64,000 nt of DNA from Mesorhizobium sp. 131-2-1 (GTDB lineage Bacteria > Pseudomonadota > Alphaproteobacteria > Rhizobiales > Rhizobiaceae). How positions within the stretch are numbered: position 1 is the stretch's first letter; each line of letters opens with the position of its first letter. The notes beneath the pieces are model-generated. The model ran no database searches and was not told the DNA's origin. It saw nothing but the letters and a program-made list of their open reading frames with translations. The position numbers and the translations under genes were made by a program. Positions 45,563 through 55,277 of this stretch are shown here, piece after piece. The stretch lies in assembly GCF_016756535.1 (NCBI RefSeq), contig NZ_AP023247.1:3162501-3226500 (forward strand). Reading direction: 5' to 3'.

Positions 45563-48118
45563 ATGCTCTATTTCTCGCGCCTGAAGATGATCCTGATCTG
45601 GCTGGCCGTGGCCGCCACCGTGGTCCTCGCCGCGCCCAATCTGTTTCCCGCCAGCACACTGACGCAACTGCCCAGCTGGGTGCCGAAGCGGCAGATGACG
45701 CTCGGTCTCGACCTGCAGGGCGGTTCGCACATCCTGCTTCAGATGAACCAGAACGACCTGATCAAGGATCGGCTGGAGACATCGCGCGACGAGATCAGGA
45801 CGCTGCTGCGCGACGCCAATCCCAAGATCAACTACACCGGCCTTTCCGGATCGGGCCGCACGGTGCAGGTCCGCATCACCGATCCCAGCCAGATCGACGC
45901 CGCCAAGAAGGTGCTGAAGCCGCTGACCGATCCGGTGGCCGCCGGGCTGTTCACCGGCGGTTCCGTCCAGGAGATGACCCTGGACGATTCCGAGCCGGGC
46001 CTGCTCAAGTTCACCGTCACCGACGCCGGCATCAAATACCGCACGTCGACTGCGCTGACGCAGTCGATCGAGGTCGTCGAGCGGCGCGTCAACGAGCTCG
46101 GCACGACCGAGCCGATCGTGCAGCGCCAGGGTGATGACCGTATCCTCGTCCAGGTGCCGGGCCTGCAGGACCCGCAAAGGCTGAAGGAAATCCTCGGCCA
46201 GACCGCCAAGCTGACGTTCCAGATGGTCGATCAGTCGATGCCGGTCCAGGACGCGCTCAACGGCCGTCCGCCCGCGGGCTCCTCGATCCTCTATTCGCAG
46301 GATGATCCGCCGGTACCCTATCTGATCGAGAACCGCGTCATCGTTTCGGGCGAGAACCTCGTCGACGCGCAGGCGACCTACAATTCCCAGAACAACGAGC
46401 CGGTCGTTTCCTTCCGTTTCGATTCCAAGGGCGCGACCCGCTTCGGCCAGGCGACGGCGCAGAACGTCGGCAAGCTGTTCGCCATCGTCCTCGACAACCA
46501 GGTGATCTCGGCGCCGCAGATCCGCGAACCGATCCTCGGCGGCACCGGCCAGATCTCCGGCAATTTCACCGCTCAAAGCGCCAATGATCTCGCCGTGCTG
46601 CTGCGCGCCGGCGCGCTGCCGGCGACGCTGACGGTGATCGAGGAGCGCACGGTGGGTCCGGGCCTCGGACAGGACTCCATCCATGCCGGCAAGGTCGCCG
46701 GCATCATCGGCTCGATCCTCGTCGTCGCCTTCATGTTCGTCGCCTACGGCTTCCTCGGCTTCCTCGCCAACATCGCGCTTGCGGTGCACGTGGCGATGAT
46801 CGTCGGGCTGCTGTCGCTGCTCGGCGCGACGCTGACCTTGCCCGGTATCGCCGGTATCGTGCTGACCATCGGCATGGCGGTCGATTCCAACGTTCTGATC
46901 TACGAGCGTATCCGCGAGGAGCGGCGCAACGGCCGCTCGGTGATCCAGGCGATCGATACCGGCTTCACCAAGGCCTTGGCGACCATCGTCGATTCCAACG
47001 TCACGTCCCTGATCGCGACGGTGGTGCTGTTCTATCTCGGCACCGGCCCGGTGAAGGGTTTCGCCATCACCTACGCCATCGGCATCCTGACCACGGTCTT
47101 CACCGCTTTCACCTTCACCCGGCTGCTGGTGTCGATCTGGCTGCGCCGCGCCCGGCCGAAGGAACTGCCGAAGGCGCCGGTGACCTTCATTCCGCCGGGT
47201 ACGAAGATCCCGTTCATGGGCATCCGCCGCTGGACCTTCGCGCTCTCCAGCCTGTTGTCGATCTTGTCGGTCGTGCTGTTCTTGACCGTCGACATCAACT
47301 ACGGCATCGACTTCAAGGGCGGATCGCTGATCGAGGTGCAGGCCAAGACCGGCAATGCCGATCTCGCCGACATCCGCGGCAGGCTGACGGAGCTCAACAT
47401 CGGCGAGGTCCAGGTGCAGCAGTTCGGCGAGCCGAACGACGTGCTGATCCGCGTCGGCACCCAGGACGGCGGCGAGAACGCCGAGCAGACCGTCATCGAC
47501 AAGGTGCGCGGCGAATTGCAGGACCAGTATGATTTCCGCCGCGTCGAAGTGGTGGGACCGACGGTTTCGGGCGAACTGGCCAAGCAGGGAACGATCGCCA
47601 TGCTGATCGCGCTGATCGGCATCCTGATCTATGTCTGGTTCCGATTCGAATGGCAGTTCGCTGTCGGCGCCATCGTCGCCACGATCCACGATGTGGTGAT
47701 GACGATCGGCTTCTTCGTCATAACGGGATTGGAATTCAACCAGTCATCGCTGGCGGCAATTCTCACCATCATCGGTTATTCGCTGAACGACACCATCGTC
47801 GTCTATGACCGCGTCCGCGAGGATCTTCGAAAATACAAGAAGATGCCGCTGCCGCAGCTGTTGAACAACGCCATCAACGAGACGCTGTCGAGAACGACGC
47901 TGACCTCGGTGACGACGATCCTGGCGCTGTTGGCGCTGGTGCTGTTCGGCGGCGAGGTGATCCGTTCGTTCACCATGGCGATGCTGTTCGGCGTGGTGTT
48001 CGGCACCTATTCGTCGATCTTCATCGCCGCGCCGTTGCTGATCCTGTTCAAGTTGCGGCCGCAGGCCGCGACCGCCGACGAGGAGAAGCCGGTGAACGGC
48101 AAGGCCGTGGCGACCTGA
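45563..48118 (+). CDS. secDF: SecD-SecF fusion protein
   Basis: An 851-residue fusion of the two RND-type subunits that use the proton gradient to pull secreted proteins out of the Sec channel. SecD part: KRQMTLGLDLQGGSHILLQM, a periplasmic P1 domain, and AGIVLTIGMAVDSNVLIYER. SecF part from about residue 545: VDINYGIDFKGGSLIEVQAK and IIGYSLNDTIVVYDRVREDL. Twelve membrane spans in total. Fused forms occur in many alphaproteobacteria. Followed 10 bp later by a Mth938-like gene. Confidence 0.96.
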   Translation: MLYFSRLKMILIWLAVAATVVLAAPNLFPASTLTQLPSWVPKRQMTLGLDLQGGSHILLQMNQNDLIKDRLETSRDEIRTLLRDANPKINYTGLSGSGRTVQVRITDPSQIDAAKKVLKPLTDPVAAGLFTGGSVQEMTLDDSEPGLLKFTVTDAGIKYRTSTALTQSIEVVERRVNELGTTEPIVQRQGDDRILVQVPGLQDPQRLKEILGQTAKLTFQMVDQSMPVQDALNGRPPAGSSILYSQDDPPVPYLIENRVIVSGENLVDAQATYNSQNNEPVVSFRFDSKGATRFGQATAQNVGKLFAIVLDNQVISAPQIREPILGGTGQISGNFTAQSANDLAVLLRAGALPATLTVIEERTVGPGLGQDSIHAGKVAGIIGSILVVAFMFVAYGFLGFLANIALAVHVAMIVGLLSLLGATLTLPGIAGIVLTIGMAVDSNVLIYERIREERRNGRSVIQAIDTGFTKALATIVDSNVTSLIATVVLFYLGTGPVKGFAITYAIGILTTVFTAFTFTRLLVSIWLRRARPKELPKAPVTFIPPGTKIPFMGIRRWTFALSSLLSILSVVLFLTVDINYGIDFKGGSLIEVQAKTGNADLADIRGRLTELNIGEVQVQQFGEPNDVLIRVGTQDGGENAEQTVIDKVRGELQDQYDFRRVEVVGPTVSGELAKQGTIAMLIALIGILIYVWFRFEWQFAVGAIVATIHDVVMTIGFFVITGLEFNQSSLAAILTIIGYSLNDTIVVYDRVREDLRKYKKMPLPQLLNNAINETLSRTTLTSVTTILALLALVLFGGEVIRSFTMAMLFGVVFGTYSSIFIAAPLLILFKLRPQAATADEEKPVNGKAVAT

Positions 48119-48128
48119 CGCCGCGGCC

Positions 48129-48518
48129 GTGGCCAAGGGCATCGTCATCCGCGAGGCGCATTTCCCCGGCCGGGCGCCGATCGAGGCCTATGGCAATGGC
48201 GGCTTCCGCTTCGCCGACATGTCGCATCGCGGCTCGCTGCTCTGCCTGCCGTCCGGCATCCATGGCTGGGAGCCGGCCGATCCGCTGGCACTGACGATAG
48301 CGGATTTCGACAAGCTGCTGGTCGAGGCCGGCAAGGTCGAGATCCTGCTGGTCGGCACCGGCAAGGATCTGCGGCCGCTGCCTGGGGCGCTGCGCGCCGC
48401 GCTGAAGGAAGCCGGCATTGCGGCCGACCCGATGTCGACCGGTGCTGCCGTGCGGACCTACAACGTCCTGCTCGCCGAGGACCGCGCCGTGGCCGCAGCG
48501 CTGATTCCCGTCGACTGA
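48129..48518 (+). CDS. Mth938-like (DUF498) domain protein
   Basis: A 129-residue protein with a GTG start. FPGRAPIEAYGNGGFRFADM, EILLVGTGKDLRPLPGALRA and MSTGAAVRTYNVLLAEDRAV fit the Mth938/NDUFAF3 fold. Its eukaryotic relative NDUFAF3 helps assemble respiratory complex I; a similar role here is inferred. It sits between secDF and a squalene-synthase-like gene whose eukaryotic relative, NDUFAF6, is also a complex I assembly factor, so the pair is suggestive. Confidence 0.88.
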   Translation: MAKGIVIREAHFPGRAPIEAYGNGGFRFADMSHRGSLLCLPSGIHGWEPADPLALTIADFDKLLVEAGKVEILLVGTGKDLRPLPGALRAALKEAGIAADPMSTGAAVRTYNVLLAEDRAVAAALIPVD

Positions 48519-48519
48519 C

Positions 48520-49365
48520 GTGAGCGACAATCCCAAAATCGTCATGGATGCGGTGCGCGCCGCCGACCACGATCGCTATCTCAGCGCGCTCTATGCGCCC
48601 GCCGACAAGCGCGACGCGCTGTTTTCACTCTATGCTTTCAATGCCGAGATCGCGTCGGTTCGCGACCGCATCCATGAGCCGCTGCCCGGCGAAGTGCGGC
48701 TGCAATGGTGGCGCGATGTCATCACGGCGGAAAGCGACGCGGAGACCGGCCACCCGATCGCCGATGCATTGAGGGCGACGATTTCCACCAACCGGCTGCC
48801 CAAGGCCGCCTTCGACAACATGCTCGAAGCACGCATCTTCGACCTTTACGATGATCCGATGCCGTCGCGCACCGATCTCGAAGGCTATTGCGGCGAGACC
48901 GCCGCGGCACTCATCCAGCTTGCGGCGATGATGCTCGATCCCCAGGAGGCGCCGCGTTTCGCCGAACTGGCGGGGAGGGCGGGCTGCGCGCAAGCGATCA
49001 TCGGTCTCTTGCTGCTGTTGCCACTGCATCGCAGGCGCGGCCAATGTTTTGTGCCTGCGGATATCCTCGCGGCGGCCGGCTCATCATCGGAAGAATTCGT
49101 CAAAGGGGACGGCGGCCCTGGCGCGCAGCGTGCGGTCTCGGCGATGATCGCCTTGGCGCGGGACCATCTCGGTGCCTTCGAGCAAGGAGCCGCGGCGCTG
49201 CCGGCTTCGCTGCGCCCGGCCTTCCTGCCGCTCGCGTTGACGCGCGCCTATCTCGGCAGGTTGGAGAAGACCGGGCAATCGCCGCTCGGCACAGCAAGGC
49301 TTTCCACCTTGCGCAAGCATTGGCTGCTCTTGCGTCATGCCAGCCGCGGCTGGTCGCCCATTTGA
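48520..49365 (+). CDS. Squalene/phytoene synthase family protein
   Basis: A 281-residue, all-helical protein with a GTG start. AADHDRYLSALYAPADKRDA and SLYAFNAEIASVRDRIHEPL replace the Asp-rich first motif of true synthases, and LEGYCGETAAALIQLA lies where the second is expected. The Asp clusters needed for prenyl transfer are weak, so it is more likely an NDUFAF6-type protein than an active squalene synthase. It directly follows the Mth938-like gene. Confidence 0.82.
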   Translation: MSDNPKIVMDAVRAADHDRYLSALYAPADKRDALFSLYAFNAEIASVRDRIHEPLPGEVRLQWWRDVITAESDAETGHPIADALRATISTNRLPKAAFDNMLEARIFDLYDDPMPSRTDLEGYCGETAAALIQLAAMMLDPQEAPRFAELAGRAGCAQAIIGLLLLLPLHRRRGQCFVPADILAAAGSSSEEFVKGDGGPGAQRAVSAMIALARDHLGAFEQGAAALPASLRPAFLPLALTRAYLGRLEKTGQSPLGTARLSTLRKHWLLLRHASRGWSPI

Positions 49366-49446
49366 CGTAAACGTCAATCGTGCTAGGTGTTCTGCCGGTC
49401 GGACTCGCGTCGAAGAAGCACGAGCCGCCGGAGGAGACGCCTTTCC

Positions 49447-49872
49447 ATGAGCCTGCCGGTCCTGGTCGTCCTTGTCGTAATCGGCATTGCGCTGTCGGTC
49501 GCGGCCGTACATTTCACTGGCGGCACCAGGACGGCGACGCTTGCAGATGCCGGTCAGGCGCTAGCGCGTTTTGCCGAGGATTTTCCCGACGAGAAGCCGG
49601 CGGCGGTGCGTCTAACGGCGGATCGGCGGGCGGCGTTTCTCGCGCTCGGGCCGGCGCGCACCGGCATCGTCAGCAGCATCGGCGATTGCTTCCTGACGCG
49701 CATCGTCACCGCGCGCGACATCCTGGCGCTGACCGTCGACGATCCGCTGACGATCTCCATCAGGCTCGGCGACTTCACCTGGAAGGGCGGCCGGTTCGCC
49801 TTTGCCGTCGAGGCCGACGCCAAAGCGGTGGCGGCGGCGTTGCAAGACCATCGGACCCGGGAGGCCGCGTGA
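49447..49872 (+). CDS. Membrane-anchored hypothetical protein
   Basis: A 141-residue protein starting MSLPVLVVLVVIGIALSVAA, a single N-terminal membrane helix, followed by a soluble domain of about 110 residues (IGDCFLTRIVTARDILALTV and RLGDFTWKGGRFAFAVEADA). GGAGGAG upstream supports the start. I do not recognise the family. Its TGA overlaps the ATG of the desaturase-like gene (TGATG), so the two products are probably made together. Confidence 0.75.
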   Translation: MSLPVLVVLVVIGIALSVAAVHFTGGTRTATLADAGQALARFAEDFPDEKPAAVRLTADRRAAFLALGPARTGIVSSIGDCFLTRIVTARDILALTVDDPLTISIRLGDFTWKGGRFAFAVEADAKAVAAALQDHRTREAA

Positions 49873-50825
49873 TGGACGACTACAATTTTCCGCAGGTCAC
49901 CCAGCTAGCCATCCCGTTCTTCGTCGCCGCGATCCTGATCGAGCTCTGGCTGGTGCGCACCGGCCGCGCCAAGGGATCGTTCGAGACGCGCGACACGCTG
50001 ACCAGCCTGATGATGGGGACCGGCAATGTCGTGGCCGGCCTGCTGCTCGGCGTCGTCTCCTACTGGGCGCTTTTGTGGCTGTGGCAGTTCCGCTTCTTCA
50101 ATCTCGGCCTGTCGGTCTGGGTGTTCGTGGCCGCCTTCCTGCTCGACGATTTGCGCTACTATGTCTATCACCGCATCGCGCACCGGGTGCGCTGGGTGTG
50201 GGCCGAGCACGTCAACCACCATTCCAGCCAGCACTACAATCTGTCGACGGCGCTGCGGCAAAGCTGGACCGGGCTGTTCACCTTCATGTTCGTGCTGCAG
50301 GCGCCGCTGGTGCTGCTCGGCTTCCATCCGGCGGTGATCGCCTTCGTCTTCGGCTTCAACCTGGTCTGGCAGTTCTGGATCCACACCGAGGCGGTCGGCA
50401 AGATGTGGGGCTGGTTCGAATTCATCTTCAACACGCCCTCGCATCACCGCGTCCACCATGCCACCAATCCGCGCTATCTCGACGCCAACTATGCGGGCAC
50501 GCTGATCATCTGGGACCGCATGTTCGGCACCTTCGTCGAGGAGTTGGAGGAGGACCGGCCGCGCTACGGCATCGTCAAGAACATCGGCACCTTCAATCCG
50601 CTGAAGGTCGCGTTCCACGAATGGATCGGCATGTTCAAGGATGCGCTGATGCCGGGGCTGACGCTGCGCCAGCGTTTCAACTATCTCGTCCAGCCGCCAG
50701 GCTGGAGTCATGATGGCTCGCGCGATACGTCGGAGACGTTGAAGGCGGCCTATGTCAGGCGCAATCCAGGCGAGGCGGGCAAGCCAGGGCTGCAGGAGGC
50801 GACTGGCCCTCAGGCCGCAGAGTGA
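49872..50825 (+). CDS. Sterol desaturase / fatty acid hydroxylase family protein
   Basis: A 317-residue integral membrane di-iron protein with about five spans. The His motifs are YHRIAHR (HxxxH), HVNHHSSQHYN (HxxHH), and HHRVHHATN (HxxHH-like), plus a His in WIHTEAV, so the di-iron site looks complete. Family members oxidise sterols, carotenoids or lipids; the substrate cannot be told. It is coupled to the preceding membrane protein gene. Confidence 0.92.
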   Translation: MDDYNFPQVTQLAIPFFVAAILIELWLVRTGRAKGSFETRDTLTSLMMGTGNVVAGLLLGVVSYWALLWLWQFRFFNLGLSVWVFVAAFLLDDLRYYVYHRIAHRVRWVWAEHVNHHSSQHYNLSTALRQSWTGLFTFMFVLQAPLVLLGFHPAVIAFVFGFNLVWQFWIHTEAVGKMWGWFEFIFNTPSHHRVHHATNPRYLDANYAGTLIIWDRMFGTFVEELEEDRPRYGIVKNIGTFNPLKVAFHEWIGMFKDALMPGLTLRQRFNYLVQPPGWSHDGSRDTSETLKAAYVRRNPGEAGKPGLQEATGPQAAE

Positions 50826-50909
50826 AGTAAACCACGATCCTGAGTCGATTTGACAACTCTAGGACTTGCTCCTAATCTTTGTCATCATAGTCTTTTGTGG
50901 GTGGTGAGC

Positions 50910-53069
50910 ATGCTTCGTCTTGTAGCCACTTGTCTGTTTCTATTCACCACAACATTGACTTACGCCGCGCCGGCCATCGACTGGTGGGTCAAGCATCCGT
51001 TCCGGTATTTCACCGAAACGACCGACTTCGATATGCAGCGGGAGGCCATGGCCGAGGTCATGGCTACCCATGGGGGCGCCTTCACGGCGACGGCCGTGTC
51101 CGATCTCGAACGGCTGCTCAACGATCCGCGCTGGCTGCGTGAGTGGTATAAACAGGACACGACACTCTACCCAAATCCCAAGGGCGCGGGCCGACCCGAA
51201 CGCGGCTGGGCCAATCCCATCAATCTTCGCCGCTCGACCTGCTGGGATAGCCGCGAACAGTGGCATTCGTCGTGCAAAAGCGACGGTTTCGGAACGGCGC
51301 TTCGTGCCGACTATGTGCGCCCGCAGGGCCACACAGTGATCTTCAGCGTGAAGGATGCGCCGACCGGTGTCTGCCGATGGCAGGCCGCGCGGCCGATCTT
51401 CATTGCCGGCCGCGGGCGGCTTTCCGCGACTGCGGAGCAGCCCTGCGCGGCGCAGTTCGAAGCGCGCATTCCCTTCGAGCCAGACATTCCGGAAGCACAG
51501 CGCGGCGTCGACGTGTCGGTGACCCTGCCGGACGGCACGGTGCTTTCGCAAGCTGCCATCTGGGTTCGCGACCGGCTAATCGCCGGTATAGGCGACAGCT
51601 TTTCGTCGGGCGAGGGCAATCCTGACACACCGGTCGAGATCGATCCACTGTCGAGGCGGAGACACCTCAACATCTCCTTTGTCTATGATCCCGATACCCA
51701 GGCGATCAAATCGGTGCCGGCGTATTCCCTGCCGGTCCGCTATCAGAACGCGCCGGCTGGCTGGCTCGACCGCAAATGCCATCGCTCGGCCTACAGCTAT
51801 CATCTGCGCACCGCCCTGCAGGTCGCTCTCGCCGATCCCAAGCACAGCGCCGTGACGTTCCTTGGCTTCGCCTGCTCGGGCGCCGAGGTGACCGAGGGCC
51901 TGCTTTTTCCCTATGCCGGCGTCGAGACCGTCAACAGCTCCTATTTTTCAGCGGTGGGCAGGCAAAGGCGCGACTTGCCGCAGATCGATCGCCTGATGAT
52001 CGAACTCTGCCGCGATGACCTGCTGCGCACGCATGCAACCCGCACCGTGACCTTCGACACCCCGCTTACCGACGGGCGGGGCCACACATTGCGCAGCGCC
52101 AGGCTGCTCGACTGCAAGCCGGGGCGGTTCCTGCGGCCGATCGACATGCTGATCGTGTCCATCGGCGGGAACGATGTGGGCTTCACGCCGCTCATCGTCG
52201 AGACGCTGACCAAGACAAGGCCTCCATACGCAAACGTCGCGAGCAAAGTCCGGGCCGACCTGCTTGGCGCATCGGTCATTCGAACCGTGGCACGGATCGC
52301 GAAGGCGCATGATGTCGCGACGGCGCGAATCCGGGCCAGGGAACTGCCGTCACGCTTTGCCGCCTTGCGCAAGGCACTGGCGCCGCTGCCGATCGCGACC
52401 AACGGCGGAATGCCCAACATCGTGCTGACCGCGTTTCCAAAGATCGAGTTCGACCAGGACGGAAGGCTGTGTGGCGAAGCCACGCCGCGCGAAAGGCTTG
52501 AAGGCTTCAATGTCGGTGGGGTGCTGTCGATCGACGTGCCGACGCTGCGTCCGGTCAGCGCTTTTGCTAACGACGTCCTGTACCCAGCGACACGCGACGC
52601 GGCCCGCGCCGGCAACTGGCATTTCGTCGACGCGCAGCGTGCCACCTTCGCCAAGCATGGGATCTGTGCGCAGAAACGCTTGTCGAGCGGTGTCACGGCT
52701 GCCGAGAGCCTGATGCTGCCCTATTACCACGCGGACGCGCCGAGGCGGGACAAATGGTCGGAATTCGAGCCGTTTTCCGCCTATCGCGATGCGGATTTCA
52801 AGGCAACTCGCGACACGCGTGCCTATGCACCGCGCGAGCGCTGGTTCCGCACCATCAACGACATCTGCCTGTTCGTGCAGTCCAAGGCGAGCGGCACGCC
52901 GCCGCCGCCGTCACAATGGGCTCTGCTCGATCTGGTCGAGGTTTGCCTGGGTGGTCCGTTCCATCCGACCGCGGAAGGCCATTCACACATCGCCGATGCG
53001 GTGTTCGCGGCCGCGACCACGATGCTCAACCTGCCGCAGCCGACGGTCGCGGACGTACGGCCGCATTGA
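50910..53069 (+). CDS. Secreted SGNH/GDSL-family hydrolase
   Basis: A 719-residue protein with signal peptide MLRLVATCLFLFTTTLTYAA. The SGNH blocks are GIGDSFSSGEGNPD (catalytic Ser, about residue 230), VSIGGNDVGFTPLI (Gly/Asn oxyanion residues) and GGPFHPTAEGHSHIADAV (catalytic His near the C-terminus). Two large insertions and an N-terminal beta-rich region (residues 30-215) make it much longer than simple GDSL esterases. Probably a periplasmic or extracellular esterase; substrate unknown. The start at 50910 gives the clean signal peptide. Convergent with trmFO. Confidence 0.85.
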   Translation: MLRLVATCLFLFTTTLTYAAPAIDWWVKHPFRYFTETTDFDMQREAMAEVMATHGGAFTATAVSDLERLLNDPRWLREWYKQDTTLYPNPKGAGRPERGWANPINLRRSTCWDSREQWHSSCKSDGFGTALRADYVRPQGHTVIFSVKDAPTGVCRWQAARPIFIAGRGRLSATAEQPCAAQFEARIPFEPDIPEAQRGVDVSVTLPDGTVLSQAAIWVRDRLIAGIGDSFSSGEGNPDTPVEIDPLSRRRHLNISFVYDPDTQAIKSVPAYSLPVRYQNAPAGWLDRKCHRSAYSYHLRTALQVALADPKHSAVTFLGFACSGAEVTEGLLFPYAGVETVNSSYFSAVGRQRRDLPQIDRLMIELCRDDLLRTHATRTVTFDTPLTDGRGHTLRSARLLDCKPGRFLRPIDMLIVSIGGNDVGFTPLIVETLTKTRPPYANVASKVRADLLGASVIRTVARIAKAHDVATARIRARELPSRFAALRKALAPLPIATNGGMPNIVLTAFPKIEFDQDGRLCGEATPRERLEGFNVGGVLSIDVPTLRPVSAFANDVLYPATRDAARAGNWHFVDAQRATFAKHGICAQKRLSSGVTAAESLMLPYYHADAPRRDKWSEFEPFSAYRDADFKATRDTRAYAPRERWFRTINDICLFVQSKASGTPPPPSQWALLDLVEVCLGGPFHPTAEGHSHIADAVFAAATTMLNLPQPTVADVRPH

Positions 53070-53081
53070 AGAGAGGCGGGA

Positions 53082-54491
53082 CTATTCCGCTGCTTCTGCC
53101 TGCGCGGGCAGGCCCAGCCACTGGCGGCAATCGGCCAGCGCGCGCGAGGTGATGGCGCGCCGCTTGGCGACGATCTTGTCCTTGCCGCGCAGGCGCCTTC
53201 CCTCGGACTTCGGTGCTTCAGCGGGCGGGAACAAGCCGAAATTGACGTTCATCGGCTGGAAGGAGCGTTTCCCTGGCTCGTCGTCCGAAACGATGTGGCC
53301 GCCGGTGATGTGGTTGAGCAGCGCGCCGAAGGCGGTGCTGAGCGGCGGCAGCGAGGCCTGATGGCCAAGCCGCTCGGCGGCGGCGAAGCGACCGGCAAGC
53401 AGGCCGATCGCGGCGCTCTCGACATAGCCCTCGCAGCCGGTGATCTGGCCGGCGAACCGCAGGCCGGGCCGCGACTTCAGCTGCAGCGAGGCATCGAGCA
53501 GTGTCGGCGAGTTGATGTAGGTGTTGCGGTGCAGGCCGCCGAGGCGGGCGAAGTCGGCGTTTTCGAGCCCCGGAATGGTGCGGAACACGCGCACCTGCTC
53601 GGCATGCTTCAGCTTGGTCTGGAAGCCGACCATGTTGTAGAGCGTGCCCAGCGCATTGTCCTGGCGAAGCTGGACCACCGCGTAGGCCTTCACCGCAGGA
53701 TTGTGGACATTGGTCAGGCCCATCGGCTTCATCGGCCCATGGCGCAGCGTCTCGACGCCGCGCTCGGCCATCACCTCGATCGGCAGGCAGCCGTCGAAAT
53801 ACGGCGTGCCTTCCCATTGCTTGAATTCGGTCTTCTGGCCATCGACCAGCGCCTGCACGAAGGCGAGATACTGCTCCTTGTCCATCGGGCAGTTGATGTA
53901 GTCCTTGCCGGTGCCGCCGGGGCCGACCTTGTCGTAGCGCGACTGGAACCAGCAAATGTTCATGTCGATCGTGTCGAAATGCACGATCGGCGCGATCGCA
54001 TCGAAGAAGGCGAGCGCGTCGGCGCCGGTGGCTTCCGCGATAGACTGGGCAAGCGAGGGCGCGGTCAGCGGGCCAGTGGCGATGATTGCCTGGTCCCAGT
54101 CCGCCGGCGGCAGGCCGGGCACTTCCTCGCGAAGGATGGTGATCAGCGGATGCGCTTCAATCTTTGCGGTCACAGCGTCGGAAAAGCCGTCGCGGTCGAC
54201 GGCCAGTGCGCCGCCGGCGGGGACCTGATGCGCATCGCCGGCGCTCATGATCAGCGAGCCGGCAAGCCGCATTTCGGCATGCAGCAGGCCGACAGCGTTG
54301 GTTTCGGCGTCGTCGGAGCGGAAGGAATTGGAACAGACGAGCTCGGCCAGCCCCTCGGTCTTGTGCGCCTCGGTGCCGCGGACGGGACGCATCTCATGCA
54401 GCACGACAGGAATGCCGGCCTCGGCGATCTGCCATGCGGCTTCGGAGCCGGCGAGGCCGCCGCCAATGACGTGTACGGGATTTTTGCTCAT
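53082..54491 (-). CDS. trmFO: Folate-dependent tRNA (uracil-54) methyltransferase TrmFO
   Basis: A 469-residue FAD protein that makes ribothymidine 54 in tRNA using methylene-tetrahydrofolate. [20 protein letters not shown] is the FAD-binding motif, [20 protein letters not shown] the conserved Cys block, and [14 protein letters not shown] with [20 protein letters not shown] the second. The ATG at 54491 gives the family length; the longer frame upstream covers the RNA hairpin region and is rejected. Confidence 0.96.
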   Translation of the reverse strand: MSKNPVHVIGGGLAGSEAAWQIAEAGIPVVLHEMRPVRGTEAHKTEGLAELVCSNSFRSDDAETNAVGLLHAEMRLAGSLIMSAGDAHQVPAGGALAVDRDGFSDAVTAKIEAHPLITILREEVPGLPPADWDQAIIATGPLTAPSLAQSIAEATGADALAFFDAIAPIVHFDTIDMNICWFQSRYDKVGPGGTGKDYINCPMDKEQYLAFVQALVDGQKTEFKQWEGTPYFDGCLPIEVMAERGVETLRHGPMKPMGLTNVHNPAVKAYAVVQLRQDNALGTLYNMVGFQTKLKHAEQVRVFRTIPGLENADFARLGGLHRNTYINSPTLLDASLQLKSRPGLRFAGQITGCEGYVESAAIGLLAGRFAAAERLGHQASLPPLSTAFGALLNHITGGHIVSDDEPGKRSFQPMNVNFGLFPPAEAPKSEGRRLRGKDKIVAKRRAITSRALADCRQWLGLPAQAEAAE

Positions 54492-54595
54492 GGGCGCCGG
54501 AATAATCGCTTGTTGTCGCGATTGCAATTGGCGCGAAGGGCAGGAAAGGCCGGTGCCGGACCGGAAGGGCGGCAAAAGCGGCCCCTGAAAACACA

Positions 54596-54707
54596 ACACC
54601 CGCCGGGGGAGGAGGTCCGGCGGGTGTCGTTTTGGGGGCCGATCCTCGGGAGGAGGTGAAGATCGACCGTATTCGTCATCGCCGGGGAGGAGGTCGGCTT
54701 TGACGAA
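54596..54707 (-). ncRNA. Cuckoo-like RNA unit 2 (three CCUCCUCCC hairpins)
   Basis: On the minus strand three hairpins of about 11 pairs each present the 10-nt loop ACCTCCTCCC: 54672..54707, 54637..54668 and 54596..54627. The last is followed by TTGTGTTTTC and looks like the terminator. In 54637..54668 all 11 pairs form only on the minus strand, two of them as G-U. Known alphaproteobacterial cuckoo/CcsR RNAs carry this CCUCCUCCC loop motif and lie downstream of DUF1127 genes, as here. The motif is anti-Shine-Dalgarno in sequence. It is a copy of the unit at 54771..54880 displaced by exactly 175 bp. Confidence 0.8.
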
Positions 54708-54770
54708 ATTCATTTCGCCGTTTGAAAGGGGCGAAACCTTGGAAGACGAACTATGTTCGCTTCGGGAACA

Positions 54771-54880
54771 ACGCCCGCCGGGGGAGGAGGTCCGGCGGGC
54801 GCCGTTTCAGTGGTCAACCCTTGGGAGGAGGTAAGGGTCGGCCGTATCCGTCAGGGTCGGGGAGGAGGTCGACCCTGGCG
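54771..54880 (-). ncRNA. Cuckoo-like RNA unit 1 (three CCUCCUCCC hairpins)
   Basis: Three minus-strand hairpins, 54849..54880, 54812..54843 and 54771..54802, each with an 11-position stem and the same ACCTCCTCCC loop as unit 2. The loops begin at plus positions 54860, 54823 and 54782, each 175 bp from its counterpart in unit 2. The unit begins 13 bp after the stop of the second DUF1127 gene, so it is probably processed from the DUF1127 transcript. The 63 bp separating the units hold one further small TTTCGCC/GGCGAAA hairpin. Confidence 0.8.
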
Positions 54881-54892
54881 AAATTCCTGTGT

Positions 54893-55033
54893 TTAGACCG
54901 CCTTGCGGGCGACCATCTTGATCTCGTCGCGAACGATACCGAGATCGTGGAGCTGGCGGTTCGACAGACGACCCAGCTCGGAAACCGTCTCGCGATAAAC
55001 GCGCCAGTTACGATAGTTGCGGATCAGGTTCAT
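54893..55033 (-). CDS. DUF1127 small protein, copy 2
   Basis: A 46-residue protein, MNLIRNYRNWRVYRETVSEL, then GRLSNRQLHDLGIVRDEIKM, ending VARKAV. It is basic and Arg-rich, typical of DUF1127 proteins, several of which bind RNA or control stress and phosphate responses in alphaproteobacteria. AAGAGAACG precedes the ATG. It is 46 of 46 residues aligned with copy 1, differing at about ten positions, so the pair is a duplication. The cuckoo-like RNA units follow directly. Confidence 0.9.
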   Translation of the reverse strand: MNLIRNYRNWRVYRETVSELGRLSNRQLHDLGIVRDEIKMVARKAV

Positions 55034-55083
55034 TGTCGTTCTCTTCTTCAAACTGGTTCGGACCATTCACGGTCCGAAGAGGA

Positions 55084-55224
55084 TTAGACCGCCTTGCGAG
55101 CGACGTAGTGGATGTCGCCGCGGCTGATGCCGAGGTCGGTCAGTTCACGGTTCGACAGGCGGCTCAGCTCGGAGACGGTGTCCCTGTAGCGGCGCCAGTT
55201 GCGGTAGTTGCGGATCAGGTTCAT
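55084..55224 (-). CDS. DUF1127 small protein, copy 1
   Basis: A 46-residue protein starting MNLIRNYRNWRRYRDTVSEL and ending DLGISRGDIHYVARKAV. It has the conserved Tyr-Arg, Glu-Leu, Arg-Leu-Ser and Asp-Leu-Gly-Ile positions of DUF1127. It is the first gene of the locus; copy 2 starts 50 bp after its stop. In Rhodobacter the equivalent protein/RNA locus is induced by stress through RpoH-type sigma factors; here a possible promoter lies at 55278..55306. Confidence 0.9.
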   Translation of the reverse strand: MNLIRNYRNWRRYRDTVSELSRLSNRELTDLGISRGDIHYVARKAV

Positions 55225-55277
55225 GGTAGTACTCGTTTCGTCTTTCGTTCGGATCATTCCGTTTGTGTACGAACAGA

